A stretch of DNA of 64,000 nt from Roseiarcus sp963784805 (GTDB taxonomy: Bacteria > Pseudomonadota > Alphaproteobacteria > Rhizobiales > Beijerinckiaceae). The position numbers were made by a program, and so were the translations under genes. The notes under the pieces were generated by a model. It was not told where the DNA came from. It saw only the letters and a program-made list of their open reading frames with translations, and searched no databases. Numbering within the stretch: position 1 is the stretch's first letter; the number at the start of each line of letters is the position of its first letter. Location: contig CAWASR010000016.1 in NCBI GenBank assembly GCA_963784805.1, positions 372,001 through 436,000 of the forward strand, read 5' to 3'. Below, piece after piece: positions 53,144-62,232 of the stretch.

Positions 53144-54415
53144 TCATTGCGTCAGCGTGGCGGAATTCGAGGCGGCGTCGATCGTCTTTTCGTTCCTCGT
53201 CGGATCGGCGATTTGCGTCGGCGCGGTGACGGCGGTCGCCGCGATGTTGACGGCGCCGCGGGTGAAGTCGCCGAGCGACTCCACCAGGCCCGATTTCGAG
53301 TCCGTCAGCGTCTGCCCCCCGGCGAGGCGCTCGCCGATCGCGGTGACGACTTCGCTGGTGGCGAACTTGCTGTGATTCACACTGTCGTTGGAGGCGAAGC
53401 CGGTCAGATCGACGACATGGACCCGCGCCTGTTCGAGAATGGAAAGATAGGGCTCCTTGGTCGGATCCAGCGCGCCGAGCCGCGTCGAATCGCGGGCGAG
53501 AAAGCTCGACAGTCCGAGGGCCCGGTCGTCCCGCGACACGAACAGGATGAAGTTGGCGGAACGCGGCTCGGAGTTGATGGTGGCGATCTGGCGGCGGAAA
53601 ACGTCGACGTCGATGTCGGGAGAGGCCAGCATCACGTCCTTGATCTTCGGCGACAGTCCGCGATCGCGGATCGACATCTGTCTCAGCGCCTCTACCGCGA
53701 CGTAGTTGCCCATCGAATGTGCGAGAATCGAAATCGAGGCGACGGTGCGATCGTCGACGAGCGCCTGCAGCACCGCCTCCAGCCCGTCGCGCGAATAAAC
53801 CGCGCTGTCGCGATCGTAGACGTAGTCGAGCGCACCCCCTCCTGACGGCCAGGTGAACAGCACCGGCACGACGTCGACATGCGCGTCATGCACGATCTGA
53901 GCGAAGCGGTAGACCGCTTCGCCGAACCTCGTGTTGTAGCCGTGAATGAAGACGAGAACCTTGCGCCCGGGCGTGCGGGCGACCCGCGCATCGAAATTCG
54001 CGCGGGCCTGCGCCAATTTGAGACGATCGGCGCGAAGGGTGACGAAGTTTCGCTCCGGGTCGCCGGGAGGAGTCGAGGGCCACTGCACTTCGCCGGCCAT
54101 GCGGTGGCTGTCCGGCGGGATCGACACTACGATGTCCGCAAAGTCCAGTCCCCGGCCGCGCTCGCCGCCGAAGATGACGCCCGGCGGCGCGGAGACCGCG
54201 GCGCGAGTCGTGGCGACCAGCATATCGACCTTGCTGGTCCCCGGCCCGGTCGCGCCGACGATGAGATTGCCATAGGGGCGGTCTGCGCAGCCGGCCGCCA
54301 GCGCCGCCATGCCGATCGCTGCGAGGACCGCGGCGCGGGGTCGCCGCGCCGTCCTATCCTCGACCTTCACGCCCAGGCGCCCGCTTGTGACCAGGCCGGC
54401 GCAAGGGCGCATCAC
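53144..54415 (-). CDS. Alpha/beta hydrolase lipoprotein (DUF900-like)
   Basis: Envelope-anchored esterase/lipase-like protein of up to 423 residues. A lipobox (LAAGC, Cys43 of the long form) follows a short hydrophobic stretch; GTG 54370 may be the true start. The hydrolase core has KVLVFIHGYNTRFGEAVYRFAQI (oxyanion region), FTWPSGGGALDYVYDRDSA, the nucleophile elbow AHSMGNYVAVEAL with catalytic Ser, and DVMLASPDID. Family members are mostly uncharacterised. It is convergent with the efflux operon. Confidence 0.85.
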   Translation of the reverse strand: MMRPCAGLVTSGRLGVKVEDRTARRPRAAVLAAIGMAALAAGCADRPYGNLIVGATGPGTSKVDMLVATTRAAVSAPPGVIFGGERGRGLDFADIVVSIPPDSHRMAGEVQWPSTPPGDPERNFVTLRADRLKLAQARANFDARVARTPGRKVLVFIHGYNTRFGEAVYRFAQIVHDAHVDVVPVLFTWPSGGGALDYVYDRDSAVYSRDGLEAVLQALVDDRTVASISILAHSMGNYVAVEALRQMSIRDRGLSPKIKDVMLASPDIDVDVFRRQIATINSEPRSANFILFVSRDDRALGLSSFLARDSTRLGALDPTKEPYLSILEQARVHVVDLTGFASNDSVNHSKFATSEVVTAIGERLAGGQTLTDSKSGLVESLGDFTRGAVNIAATAVTAPTQIADPTRNEKTIDAASNSATLTQ

Positions 54416-54428
54416 GGGCCGAATCCCC

Positions 54429-55259
54429 TTAGATCATCAGGGGCCGGGGCAGCGCCCGCATCACATATTCGACCGCGCCAGGCGCCTGGATCATGCCCTG
54501 CTTCGGCGGCTCTTCTTTTCTATGGCTCATGAACCAGTAAATCGCCGCCACGACGATGATAACAAGCACGACGATGGCCCAGGTCGGGAATCCGCTCGAG
54601 GCGGAGGCCGCCTGGACGCGATTGGCGGCGTTCGACGCCGTGGAAGCGGCCGAGCTCGCCGCCGTGCTGGCGGCGTTCGAAGCCGTCGCGCTCGCGGCCT
54701 GGGCGGCGGCGCCGAGGCCGGCCAGTAGCCCCGAGGCGTCGAGAGCCTTCGACAATTCGCCCGGCAGCGCGGCGGAAATGGCGCTCTTCTGGCTCGCGAA
54801 CAGCGAGGCAATCGACGAGGCGTCGGTCCAGTTCGAGGGATCCTGCTGACCGAGCGCGCCGACGACATACTGGGAGACGGCGCCGATCGCGGGTTGGGCC
54901 GCGCCCTGCGGAGCGCCGGAGAATTGGCTCAACGCGCCGGCGAGGGTTGAGAGGCCCGAACCGCCGAGGAGGCCGCCGAGCATATTGGCGCCTTCGGTCA
55001 AGGACTGCAGGTTCCCGCCGCTGATCGCGCTGGTGATCTTGGTCAGAATGTCGGGGTCCGCGTTGGAGACCGCGTCCGAGACCTTCTGCGCCCCGCCACG
55101 CGCCGCGGCGGTTGTCGCGAGCGCGGCGAGAATGGCGGGCAGCGCGGCGCTGACGAGTTTTTGGGCCACCTCCTCATTGACGCCGACCGCGCGCGCCAGA
55201 GCGCCGACAACCTGCGGCGTGAGATACTGCGACACGATGCTGACGAGATTGATCGCCAT
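54429..55259 (-). CDS. DUF937 domain protein with C-terminal membrane anchor
   Basis: A 276-residue protein. Residues 1-150 match the DUF937 pattern (VSIVSQYLTPQVVGALARAVGV, EEVAQKLVSAALPAILAAL, ANMLGGLLGGSGLSTLAGAL). An alanine/serine repeat region follows (about 195-230, ATASNAASTAASSAAS), then a single membrane helix (WAIVVLVIIVVAAIYWFM) and a short charged tail. Function unknown. Start ATG 55259; a longer open frame upstream lacks similarity. It lies 13 bp upstream of the hydrolase gene on the same strand, so the two are probably co-transcribed. Confidence 0.85.
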   Translation of the reverse strand: MAINLVSIVSQYLTPQVVGALARAVGVNEEVAQKLVSAALPAILAALATTAAARGGAQKVSDAVSNADPDILTKITSAISGGNLQSLTEGANMLGGLLGGSGLSTLAGALSQFSGAPQGAAQPAIGAVSQYVVGALGQQDPSNWTDASSIASLFASQKSAISAALPGELSKALDASGLLAGLGAAAQAASATASNAASTAASSAASTASNAANRVQAASASSGFPTWAIVVLVIIVVAAIYWFMSHRKEEPPKQGMIQAPGAVEYVMRALPRPLMI

Positions 55260-55372
55260 TGCTGGACCCTTCGAACCGAGAAAGGATGACCCGCGCCCTT
55301 CTGGAGCGACGTCGCGCCCACCCTGAAACGCGCAACTACCGACCCAAGCATATCCGCCCGAAGGGCTAAATC

Positions 55373-55852
55373 CTAGTCGCGTTCTTGAAGCAAGCGACTT
55401 TGGCCCGACCAACGGGCGACCAGAACGACGCTCGAGAAGTTCAACACTTCTTCGCCACGTTGGTTTACGCCGCGGAATCTGTTGCCGACGAGACCCCAAA
55501 GCGGCTTCGAGGTCTCGCGTTTCGAAACGATTTCGGCGGCGAAGGAGACGACATCGTCCTCTCGTACAGGATGGGTCCAGCGCATGTCCCTGAATCCGGG
55601 CGAGACTCCGAGTTCCGGCGCCGCCTCGCCGCGCGCCGCCATCGCGGCCCGCTGGGCGCTTCGCGTCTCGATGAGCCGGCGCATCGCCGCGCTCGCCACG
55701 TGGAGGCCCGAAGCGACGAGCGGCTCGCCCACGCGCTCATGCGCTGCGACCCGCGGATCGAACTGGCGCGCATAGGCGAGGATCGACGCGCGCGAGAACG
55801 TAGTCGAGCCGAAATCGGTCGCCTGGCCGATATGCATGTCCTCGTAGTACAT
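55373..55852 (-). CDS. MaoC-like hot-dog dehydratase (second copy)
   Basis: A 159-residue hot-dog-fold protein of the MaoC enoyl-CoA hydratase family. It opens YYEDMHIGQATDFGSTTFSRASILAYARQFDPR, has GEPLVASGLHVAS in the substrate helix region, and WTHPVREDDVVSF in the later strand. The first catalytic block (usually D..P.H) reads FDPRVAAHERV, so the canonical Asp/His pair is altered. It follows the other maoC-like gene by 3 bp, and the pair may form a heterodimer. Confidence 0.85.
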   Translation of the reverse strand: MYYEDMHIGQATDFGSTTFSRASILAYARQFDPRVAAHERVGEPLVASGLHVASAAMRRLIETRSAQRAAMAARGEAAPELGVSPGFRDMRWTHPVREDDVVSFAAEIVSKRETSKPLWGLVGNRFRGVNQRGEEVLNFSSVVLVARWSGQSRLLQERD

Positions 55853-55855
55853 CCT

Positions 55856-56314
55856 TCACCCCACTCCGCGGCTGCGCCGTCGCATGCGCAGGACGCTGCG
55901 CTGCGACATCGCCACCGCCCCGTTCTGATCCACGAGCTCGTAGAAAAACTCGACCTCGCCCGCCTCCGCGCCGACGTCGCCGATGCGGGCGGAGAGGGTT
56001 CGGCGGCGCACATGCAATCGGTCGCCTGGCCTGACCGGACGCACCCATCGGACCTCTTCGATTCCTGACTCGTCGACAATCGCGGCGCGCATCAGGAACG
56101 CGTCACAGTTCGTCCGCATGAGAAGCGCGCAGGTGTGCCAGCCCGAAGCGATCAGGCCGCCCATGATCGCGCGCGCCGCCGCCGCGTCGACATGAAAGGG
56201 CTGCGGATCGAATTCGCGCGCGAAGGCGACAATGTCCTCGGCGGACACGGCGACATCGCCGTATTCCACGACCTCGCCCGGCGGGAAATCCTCGAAGGCG
56301 AGCGCGTCGGCCAT
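55856..56314 (-). CDS. MaoC-like hot-dog dehydratase (first copy)
   Basis: A 152-residue MaoC-family protein: FEDFPPGEVVEYGDVAVSAEDIVAFAREFDPQPFHVD contains the hydratase motif with Asp (FDPQ) and His (PFHVD). GGLIASGWHTCALLMR and RPGDRLHVRRRTL follow. It probably hydrates an enoyl-CoA or enoyl-thioester. It starts 5 bp after ychF and ends 3 bp before the second copy, forming a compact unit. Confidence 0.87.
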   Translation of the reverse strand: MADALAFEDFPPGEVVEYGDVAVSAEDIVAFAREFDPQPFHVDAAAARAIMGGLIASGWHTCALLMRTNCDAFLMRAAIVDESGIEEVRWVRPVRPGDRLHVRRRTLSARIGDVGAEAGEVEFFYELVDQNGAVAMSQRSVLRMRRRSRGVG

Positions 56315-56319
56315 GGCTC

Positions 56320-57417
56320 TCAGTTGGCGAAGCGGAAATGCAGCACGTCGCCGTCGGCCACCGCGTAGTCCTTGCCCTCCAGGCGGAACTTGCCCGCCTC
56401 GCGCGCGCCCGCCTCGCCGCGGCCCGCGATATAGTCGTCGTAGGCGATTGTCTCGGCGCGGATGAAGCCCTTCTCAAAATCGGTGTGGATGACGCCCGCC
56501 GCCTGCGGCGCTTTCGACCCCTTCTCGACCGTCCAGGCGCGGGCTTCCTTCGGGCCGACGGTGAAGAAGGTGACGAGATGCAAGAGGTCGTAACCCGCCC
56601 GGATCACCCGATTGAGGCCCGGCTCGGTCAATCCGACCGCCTCGAGATAGCCCGCCTGCTCGGCCTGCGGCAAAACCGCAATTTCGCTTTCTATCTTCGC
56701 CGACACGACGACCGCGGCCGCGCCCTCCCTCGCCGCCAGTTCGCGGACCTTGTCGGAAAAGGGATTGCCCTTGTCGGCCGAGGCCTCCTCGACATTGCAG
56801 ACATAGAGCGCCGGCTTCGACGACAATAGCCCGAGCGACTGGAACAGGCGCTGTTCCTCGCGTGAGACGCCGGCGGCGCGCGCCGGGCGGCCTTGGCGGA
56901 GTTCTCCGAGGCTGCGCTCGGCGAGCGCGAGCAGGTCCCTCCATTCCTTGTCGCCGCCCTTGGCCTTCTTCTCCATCTGCGCGATCCGACGCTCGAGGCT
57001 CTCGAGATCGGCCAGCATCAATTCGGTCTCGATGGTCTCGATGTCCGACAGCGGATCGATCCGGCCCTCGACATGGGTCACGTCGCCGTCCTCGAAGCAG
57101 CGCACGACGTGGGCGATCGCGTCGCATTCGCGAATATGGCCGAGAAACTGGTTGCCGAGCCCTTCACCTTTGGAAGCGCCGCGCACCAGGCCGGCGATGT
57201 CGACAAAGGTGAGGCGGGTCGCGATGATCTCCTTAGAGCTGGCGATCTGCGCCAGCATCGCTAGACGTGGGTCCGGCACCGCCACGTCGCCGACATTGGG
57301 CTCGATGGTGCAGAACGGATAGTTGGCGGCCTGCGCCGCCGCCGTCTGCGTCAGCGCGTTGAAGAGCGTCGACTTGCCGACGTTGGGCAGGCCGACGATG
57401 CCGCATTTGAAACCCAT
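56320..57417 (-). CDS. ychF: Redox-regulated ATPase YchF
   Basis: Universal Obg-related P-loop protein that prefers ATP over GTP and binds the ribosome. G1 is GLPNVGKST at residues 8-16; G3 is DIAGLVRGASKGEGLGN; the G4 position reads NVEE in place of NKxD, the change that gives ATP specificity. A coiled coil (about 130-165) and a C-terminal TGS domain (TFFTVGPKEARAWT, DYAVADGDVLHFRF) complete the 365 residues. First gene of a three-gene unit with the two maoC-like genes. Confidence 0.97.
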   Translation of the reverse strand: MGFKCGIVGLPNVGKSTLFNALTQTAAAQAANYPFCTIEPNVGDVAVPDPRLAMLAQIASSKEIIATRLTFVDIAGLVRGASKGEGLGNQFLGHIRECDAIAHVVRCFEDGDVTHVEGRIDPLSDIETIETELMLADLESLERRIAQMEKKAKGGDKEWRDLLALAERSLGELRQGRPARAAGVSREEQRLFQSLGLLSSKPALYVCNVEEASADKGNPFSDKVRELAAREGAAAVVVSAKIESEIAVLPQAEQAGYLEAVGLTEPGLNRVIRAGYDLLHLVTFFTVGPKEARAWTVEKGSKAPQAAGVIHTDFEKGFIRAETIAYDDYIAGRGEAGAREAGKFRLEGKDYAVADGDVLHFRFAN

Positions 57418-57608
57418 GGTTGAGAGGCCGATCGCGTCGCTGGGGAGGTCGGGGGCGCCCTATGCGCGGTCGTGGGACAAAAGGCAAGGCGCGGCGCGGG
57501 CCCGAGCGCGCGTGCTGTCTCAAATTCGACAATCGGCCCCGGCCTCGACTATAGACTTCGGCCGAAGCGGCTGGACGTGACCGGTCCAGCGAGGGAGGCA
57601 CGACGCCG

Positions 57609-58358
57609 ATGGGACTGGACCAACGCTTTGCGGGTATGGGCGCCATCATCACCGGCGGGGCATCGGGCATCGGGCTGACGGTCGCGCGCCGCATCGTCGC
57701 CGAAGGCGGCGAGGTCTCGCTGTGGGACGTCGATCAGGCGAGCCTCGACGCGGCGACCGGTGATCTCGGTGGGAAAAGCCGAGCCCGGCGGATCGATGTC
57801 GCCGACCCGGCCGAAGTCGAACGCGCGGCAAGCGATGCCGAGGCGGCGATGGGCCATGTCGACGTGCTGGTATGCAGCGCGGGGGTCGCGGGGCTCAACG
57901 CCCAAGTCATCGACTATCCCGTCGCCGAATGGAAGCGGGTGTTCGACATCAACGTCAACGGCCTCTTTTATTGCAACCAATTCGTCGCGCCTTTGATGCG
58001 GGCGCGCGGCTACGGCCGGATCGTCAATGTCGCCTCGATCGCCGGGAAGGAAGGCAATCCGGCGGCGTCGGCCTACAGCGCCTCGAAGGCGGCGGTCATC
58101 GGCCTCACCAAATCGCTCGGCAAGGAACTCGCCAAGGACGGCATCACCGTCAACACGATCACGCCGGCGACGATCGACACCCCGATCCTCAAACAGGTGT
58201 CGGCCGCCCACATCGCCTATATGCGCTCGAAAATCCCGATGGAGCGCTTCGGCACGGTCGAGGAGGCGGCGGCGCTGATCTGCTGGCTGGCGAGCCGCGA
58301 GTGCTCGTTCTCGACCGGCGCGGTCTTTGACCTGTCCGGCGGCCGCGCCACCTATTGA
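57609..58358 (+). CDS. SDR family dehydrogenase, first gene of a catabolic-looking operon
   Basis: A 249-residue short-chain dehydrogenase: GGASGIG cofactor loop, Asp in SLWDVDQAS (NAD preference), SAGVAG, catalytic Ser in NVASIAGKEG, YSASKAA with Tyr/Lys, and the end FSTGAVFDLSGGRATY, typical of FabG-like and sugar-alcohol or sugar-acid dehydrogenases. Start ATG 57609. The next gene begins within 15 bp of its stop, or overlaps it by four bases (TTGA) if the TTG start is used. In context it may oxidise a hydroxy compound before phosphorylation by the kinase. Divergent from ychF with a 191-bp gap. Confidence 0.9.
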   Translation: MGLDQRFAGMGAIITGGASGIGLTVARRIVAEGGEVSLWDVDQASLDAATGDLGGKSRARRIDVADPAEVERAASDAEAAMGHVDVLVCSAGVAGLNAQVIDYPVAEWKRVFDINVNGLFYCNQFVAPLMRARGYGRIVNVASIAGKEGNPAASAYSASKAAVIGLTKSLGKELAKDGITVNTITPATIDTPILKQVSAAHIAYMRSKIPMERFGTVEEAAALICWLASRECSFSTGAVFDLSGGRATY

Positions 58359-58372
58359 CTCCTGCGACGCTC

Positions 58373-59365
58373 ATGCCGAGCGGCGATCTCACCGAATCCC
58401 TGCGTCGCCTCGGCCTGCTGGATCCCGGAGAGGCCGCCCGCGTCACGCCATTGATCGGCGGCGTCTCCTCGGACATTTGGCTGGTCGAGGCCGCCGATCG
58501 GCGTTTCTGCGTCAAGCGCGCGCTGCCAAAGCTCAAGGTCGCGGCCCTGTGGGAGGCGCCGGTCGAGCGCAACGCGGCGGAGGCGGCATGGATGCGCGCG
58601 GTCGCGCGCTGGCTGCCGCGCGCGGCGCCGCGCCTCCTCGGCGAGGACGCGAAGGCCGGCCTGTTCGCGATGGAGTATCTTCCGCCGGAGGACTATCCGT
58701 TGTGGAAGGCGCGGCTCCTTGCCGGCGACGCCGAGCCGGAGTTCGCCGCTTCCGTCGGGCGCGATCTCGCCCACATTCATTCGATGAGCGCCGCCGACCC
58801 TGACATCCCCGCCGCCTTCGCCCATGACGGCACGTTCGAGGCGATCCGGATCGAGCCTTACCTGCGTGCGACCGCGCGGGCGCACCCTGCGCTCGATGCC
58901 CGCTTCGAGGCGCTGGCGCAAACAACGCTGGCGACGAAGCGGGCGCTCGTTCACGGCGACGTCAGTCCGAAGAACGTTCTGGTCGGTCCGCTCGGGCCGG
59001 TCTTCCTCGACGCCGAATGCGCGTGGTTCGGCGACCCGGCCTTCGACCTCGCCTTCTGTCTCAATCACCTGCTCCTGAAGGGCGCGCGGGAAGGGGTCGG
59101 CAAGGCGCGCTACACCCCCGCCTTTTTGGCGATGACGCGCGCCTATCTCGCTCGCGTCGACTGGGAAAATACCGACGCCCTCGAGGCCCGCGCGGCGGCG
59201 CTGCTGCCGGGTCTGTTTCTCGCAAGGGTCGACGGCAAGTCGCCGGTCGAATACCTGACAAGCGAGCGCGAACGCGAGGCCGTGCGCCGCTGCGCCGTCC
59301 CGTTGATCGTCACGCCGCCTCGACGCCTGATGCAGGTCGCGAACGCATGGGAACGGGTTCGATGA
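58373..59365 (+). CDS. Phosphotransferase (APH/choline kinase fold)
   Basis: About 330-residue small-molecule kinase of the aminoglycoside phosphotransferase fold, probably acting on a sugar, polyol or amino alcohol and not an antibiotic. N-lobe: GGVSSDIWLVEA (loop) and RFCVKRAL with the ATP-binding Lys. C-lobe: catalytic LVHGDVSPKNVLV (H-G-D...N) and metal-binding FLDAECAWFGDPAFDLAF. ATG 58373 is taken as start; TTG 58355 would overlap the SDR stop. Its TGA overlaps the ATG of the enolase-like gene. Confidence 0.85.
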   Translation: MPSGDLTESLRRLGLLDPGEAARVTPLIGGVSSDIWLVEAADRRFCVKRALPKLKVAALWEAPVERNAAEAAWMRAVARWLPRAAPRLLGEDAKAGLFAMEYLPPEDYPLWKARLLAGDAEPEFAASVGRDLAHIHSMSAADPDIPAAFAHDGTFEAIRIEPYLRATARAHPALDARFEALAQTTLATKRALVHGDVSPKNVLVGPLGPVFLDAECAWFGDPAFDLAFCLNHLLLKGAREGVGKARYTPAFLAMTRAYLARVDWENTDALEARAAALLPGLFLARVDGKSPVEYLTSEREREAVRRCAVPLIVTPPRRLMQVANAWERVR

Positions 59366-60702
59366 GCCAACCTGCCATTCAATCCGTGCGCGCGCGGCGC
59401 ATCTGGGATTCGCGCGGCCGCCCGACCATAGAGGTCGAGGCCGCCTTAAGCGACGGCGCCCTCGGGCGAGGGATCGCTCCCGCCGGCGCGTCGCGGGGCA
59501 GCCGCGAGGCGGTCGACAGGCGCGACGGCGGCCGGCGCCTCGGCGGCCTCGACGTGCAGGGCGCGCTCGCCGGAATTCGGGCCGAAATCGCCCCCGCGCT
59601 CGTCGGTCTCGATCCACTCGATCAGCTCGGCGTCGACGCCAAGCTCATCGCGATCGACGGGACGAGGAACAAGGCCCGCCTTGGCGGCAACGCCCTGACC
59701 GCGGTATCGCTTGCCGTGCTTCAGGCCGCGGCGTCGAGCCGCGGCGTTCCGCTGTGGCGCTATCTTCGCGGGGACGGGCCGGCGCTGATTCCGCTGCCTG
59801 AAATCCAGATCTTCGGCGGCGGGGCCCACGCCGGCCGACGAATCGACATTCAGGATTTCATGGTCGTCGCGCCGAGGGCCAAGACCTTCGCCGAGGCGCT
59901 GGAGGTGACTGCGGAGGTTTATGGCGCCGCCGGACGAATCATGGCCGATCGCGGCCTGCTGCAGGGCGTGGCCGACGAAGGCGGCTGGTGGCCCGCGTTC
60001 TCGAGCAACGAGGAGGCGCTCGACACGCTGATGCGGGCGATCGAAGGCGCCGGGCTCGCGCCAGGCGAGGACGTCGCGATTTCGCTCGATGTCGCGGCGT
60101 CGGAATTCGGTCGCGGCGGCCAGTATCGATTGGGCCTCGAAGGACGCGAGCTCGACCGCGACGGCCTCGCCGAACTCCTCCTCGGCTGGTGCGCCCGCTA
60201 TCCTATCGTGTCTGTCGAGGACCCCTTCGGCGAGGATGACGACCAGGGGTTCAGACGATTCACCGCAGCCGTCGGCGAGCGCATTCAGGTGATCGGCGAC
60301 GATTATCTCGTCAGCGACGCGAGCCGCGTGCGCGAGGCGGCGCGCCAGCGCAGCGTCAATGCGGTGCTGATCAAGGTCAATCAGGCGGGGACCGTCAGCG
60401 AGGCCAAAGCCGCCTGCGACGAGGGCATTCGCCGCGGCTTCGGGACCATCGTCTCAGCCCGCTCGGGTGAGACCGAGGACGTGTCGGTCGTTCATCTGGC
60501 GATCGGCTGGGGCGCCGGCCAACTGAAAGTCGGCTCGTTCGCCCGATCGGAGCGGATGGCCAAATGGAACGAGGCGCTGCGCATCGAGGAGGCGCTCGGA
60601 CCGGAGGCTCGTTTCGCCGGACTCGACGAAACGCCGGCGCGCAGGCGGGCGCGCGGCCGGGTCGACGACATGGCGGGCGACAGTTCCGAAATTGCGTCTT
60701 AA
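59362..60702 (+). CDS. Divergent enolase-superfamily protein
   Basis: A 446-residue enolase homologue. Conserved: SREAV loop at 47-51, His156 (GGGAHA), Glu206 in DEGG, metal ligands Asp243, Glu286 and Asp313, base Lys338 (LIKVNQAG), Arg367-Ser368, Lys389. Changed: the His before RSG is Ala366 (SARSGETED), the usual Glu of IQEFM is Asp165, and the mobile loop STG reads SRG. Proton abstraction on a phosphorylated substrate looks possible, but the 2-phosphoglycerate fit is altered. It is translationally coupled to a kinase gene (ATGA). I infer a paralogue acting on another phospho-acid, not the glycolytic enzyme. Confidence 0.85.
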   Translation: MSQPAIQSVRARRIWDSRGRPTIEVEAALSDGALGRGIAPAGASRGSREAVDRRDGGRRLGGLDVQGALAGIRAEIAPALVGLDPLDQLGVDAKLIAIDGTRNKARLGGNALTAVSLAVLQAAASSRGVPLWRYLRGDGPALIPLPEIQIFGGGAHAGRRIDIQDFMVVAPRAKTFAEALEVTAEVYGAAGRIMADRGLLQGVADEGGWWPAFSSNEEALDTLMRAIEGAGLAPGEDVAISLDVAASEFGRGGQYRLGLEGRELDRDGLAELLLGWCARYPIVSVEDPFGEDDDQGFRRFTAAVGERIQVIGDDYLVSDASRVREAARQRSVNAVLIKVNQAGTVSEAKAACDEGIRRGFGTIVSARSGETEDVSVVHLAIGWGAGQLKVGSFARSERMAKWNEALRIEEALGPEARFAGLDETPARRRARGRVDDMAGDSSEIAS

Positions 60703-60711
60703 GGTTTGCGC

Positions 60712-62232
60712 ATGACATTGAATTCTTTTTCCATCGAAGGCGGCGCGCTCGCCATTCCCCGGCCGGACAGCGATGGCGTGCGCGCCTTCAAGGGCATCCC
60801 CTATGCGGCGCCGCCCGTCGGGCCATTGCGCTGGCGGCCGCCGGGGCCGGTTTCGCCCTGGTCCGGCGTTCGCTCGACCAGCGCGTTCGGGCCGAATTCG
60901 CTGCAGGGAATCGTCTTCGACGACGTCGATCCGAGCGTCGCCGGCGTCTCCGAAGATTGCCTCTATCTCAACATCTGGACTCCCGTCCCGCCGAATCATG
61001 CGGAGCGGCTGCCGACAATGTTCTGGATTCATGGCGGCGGCTTCGTCGTCGGCTCCGGGGCCGAGCCGCGCTACGACGGCGCGCGCCTCGCCGCCCGCGG
61101 CGTTGTCGTCGTCACCCTCAACCACCGGCTCAACGCGCTCGGCTTTCTCGCCCACCCGGAGCTCGCCGCCGAATCCGAACATCGCGCCTCCGGTAATTAC
61201 GGCATGCTCGATCTCGTCGCCGCGCTGCGATGGGTGAAGCGCAACATCGCCGCCTTTGGCGGCGATCCCGATCAGGTCACGATCGCCGGCGAATCGGCCG
61301 GCTCGGAGGCGGTCAGCGCGCTGATGGCGTCGCCGTTGGCCAGGGGGCTGTTTGCGCGCGCGATCGGCGAAAGCGGCGCGATGTTCCAAACGCCCAGCCG
61401 CGCGCCGGCGGCGCGCGCGAAAGCCGAAGCCGCCGGGCTCGATTTCATGCGCAAGGTCGGCGCGAGAACGCTCGCCGAACTGCGCGCCGCGCCCGCCGAA
61501 GCGATCCTCGCCGCTGCGCCGGGACTCGGCTATCGCCCGATCATCGACGGACACTTTCTTCCGCGCGCTCCCGCCGAAATTTTCGCCGCGGGCGAGCAGA
61601 GCGACGTGCCGCTGATGGCCGGCTGGAACAGGGATGAGGGCTTCAACTTCACCCTGCTGCAGGGCAATGACGCGCATCGCCCCTACGCCGATCTGCTTCG
61701 CGCCCTATTTCACGAACGCGCCGAGGCCGCACTGCGACACTATCCCGGCGGGTCGCCCGAGCGTGACGCGGCTTCCGCGCGCGCCCTTGGAGGCGATCTC
61801 ACCATCATCCACTCCACCTGGGCCTGGATTGAAGCGCAGAAGCGCGGCGGCCGGGCCGAGATCTTCCGCTTCCGCTTCGATCGGGCGCCGCTGACGCCGC
61901 AAGGCTGGTTCGGCCAGCGCGACAGTCGCGACGCCGGCGCCTTTCACGCTTGCGAGATCCCCTACGTTTTCGACAACTTGCAGGCGCTTCCGTGGCTGAT
62001 CGAGGACGCCGACCGCGCGCTGGCGACGCTCGCGTCATGCTACTGGATCAACTTCGTCAAGTCGGGCGATCCCAATGGCCCCGGCCTGCCGCCATGGCCA
62101 TCTTTTCGCAGCCCCGGCGCGACCGTGATGGCGCTCGATGTGCCGGCCAAGGCCGGGCCGGAAGAGGGACGCGAGCGGCAAGTCTTCCTGAGCGAAGTTG
62201 TCGCGCGGCGCGTAGCCGAGCCGTTGTCATGA
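60712..62232 (+). CDS. Type-B carboxylesterase
   Basis: A 506-residue serine esterase of the carboxylesterase/cholinesterase fold. Oxyanion motif FWIHGGGFVVGSG at 104-116; catalytic Ser195 in AGESAGS; Glu309 in NRDEGFNF; His412 in AFHACEIPYVF. The family N-terminal signatures GVRAFKGIPYAAPPVG and EDCLYLNIW are present. There is no signal peptide, so it acts in the cytoplasm. ATG 60712 with AAGG upstream. It starts 9 bp after the enolase-like gene and its TGA overlaps the next ATG (ATGA). It may open the pathway by releasing an ester- or lactone-bound substrate. Confidence 0.92.
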   Translation: MTLNSFSIEGGALAIPRPDSDGVRAFKGIPYAAPPVGPLRWRPPGPVSPWSGVRSTSAFGPNSLQGIVFDDVDPSVAGVSEDCLYLNIWTPVPPNHAERLPTMFWIHGGGFVVGSGAEPRYDGARLAARGVVVVTLNHRLNALGFLAHPELAAESEHRASGNYGMLDLVAALRWVKRNIAAFGGDPDQVTIAGESAGSEAVSALMASPLARGLFARAIGESGAMFQTPSRAPAARAKAEAAGLDFMRKVGARTLAELRAAPAEAILAAAPGLGYRPIIDGHFLPRAPAEIFAAGEQSDVPLMAGWNRDEGFNFTLLQGNDAHRPYADLLRALFHERAEAALRHYPGGSPERDAASARALGGDLTIIHSTWAWIEAQKRGGRAEIFRFRFDRAPLTPQGWFGQRDSRDAGAFHACEIPYVFDNLQALPWLIEDADRALATLASCYWINFVKSGDPNGPGLPPWPSFRSPGATVMALDVPAKAGPEEGRERQVFLSEVVARRVAEPLS

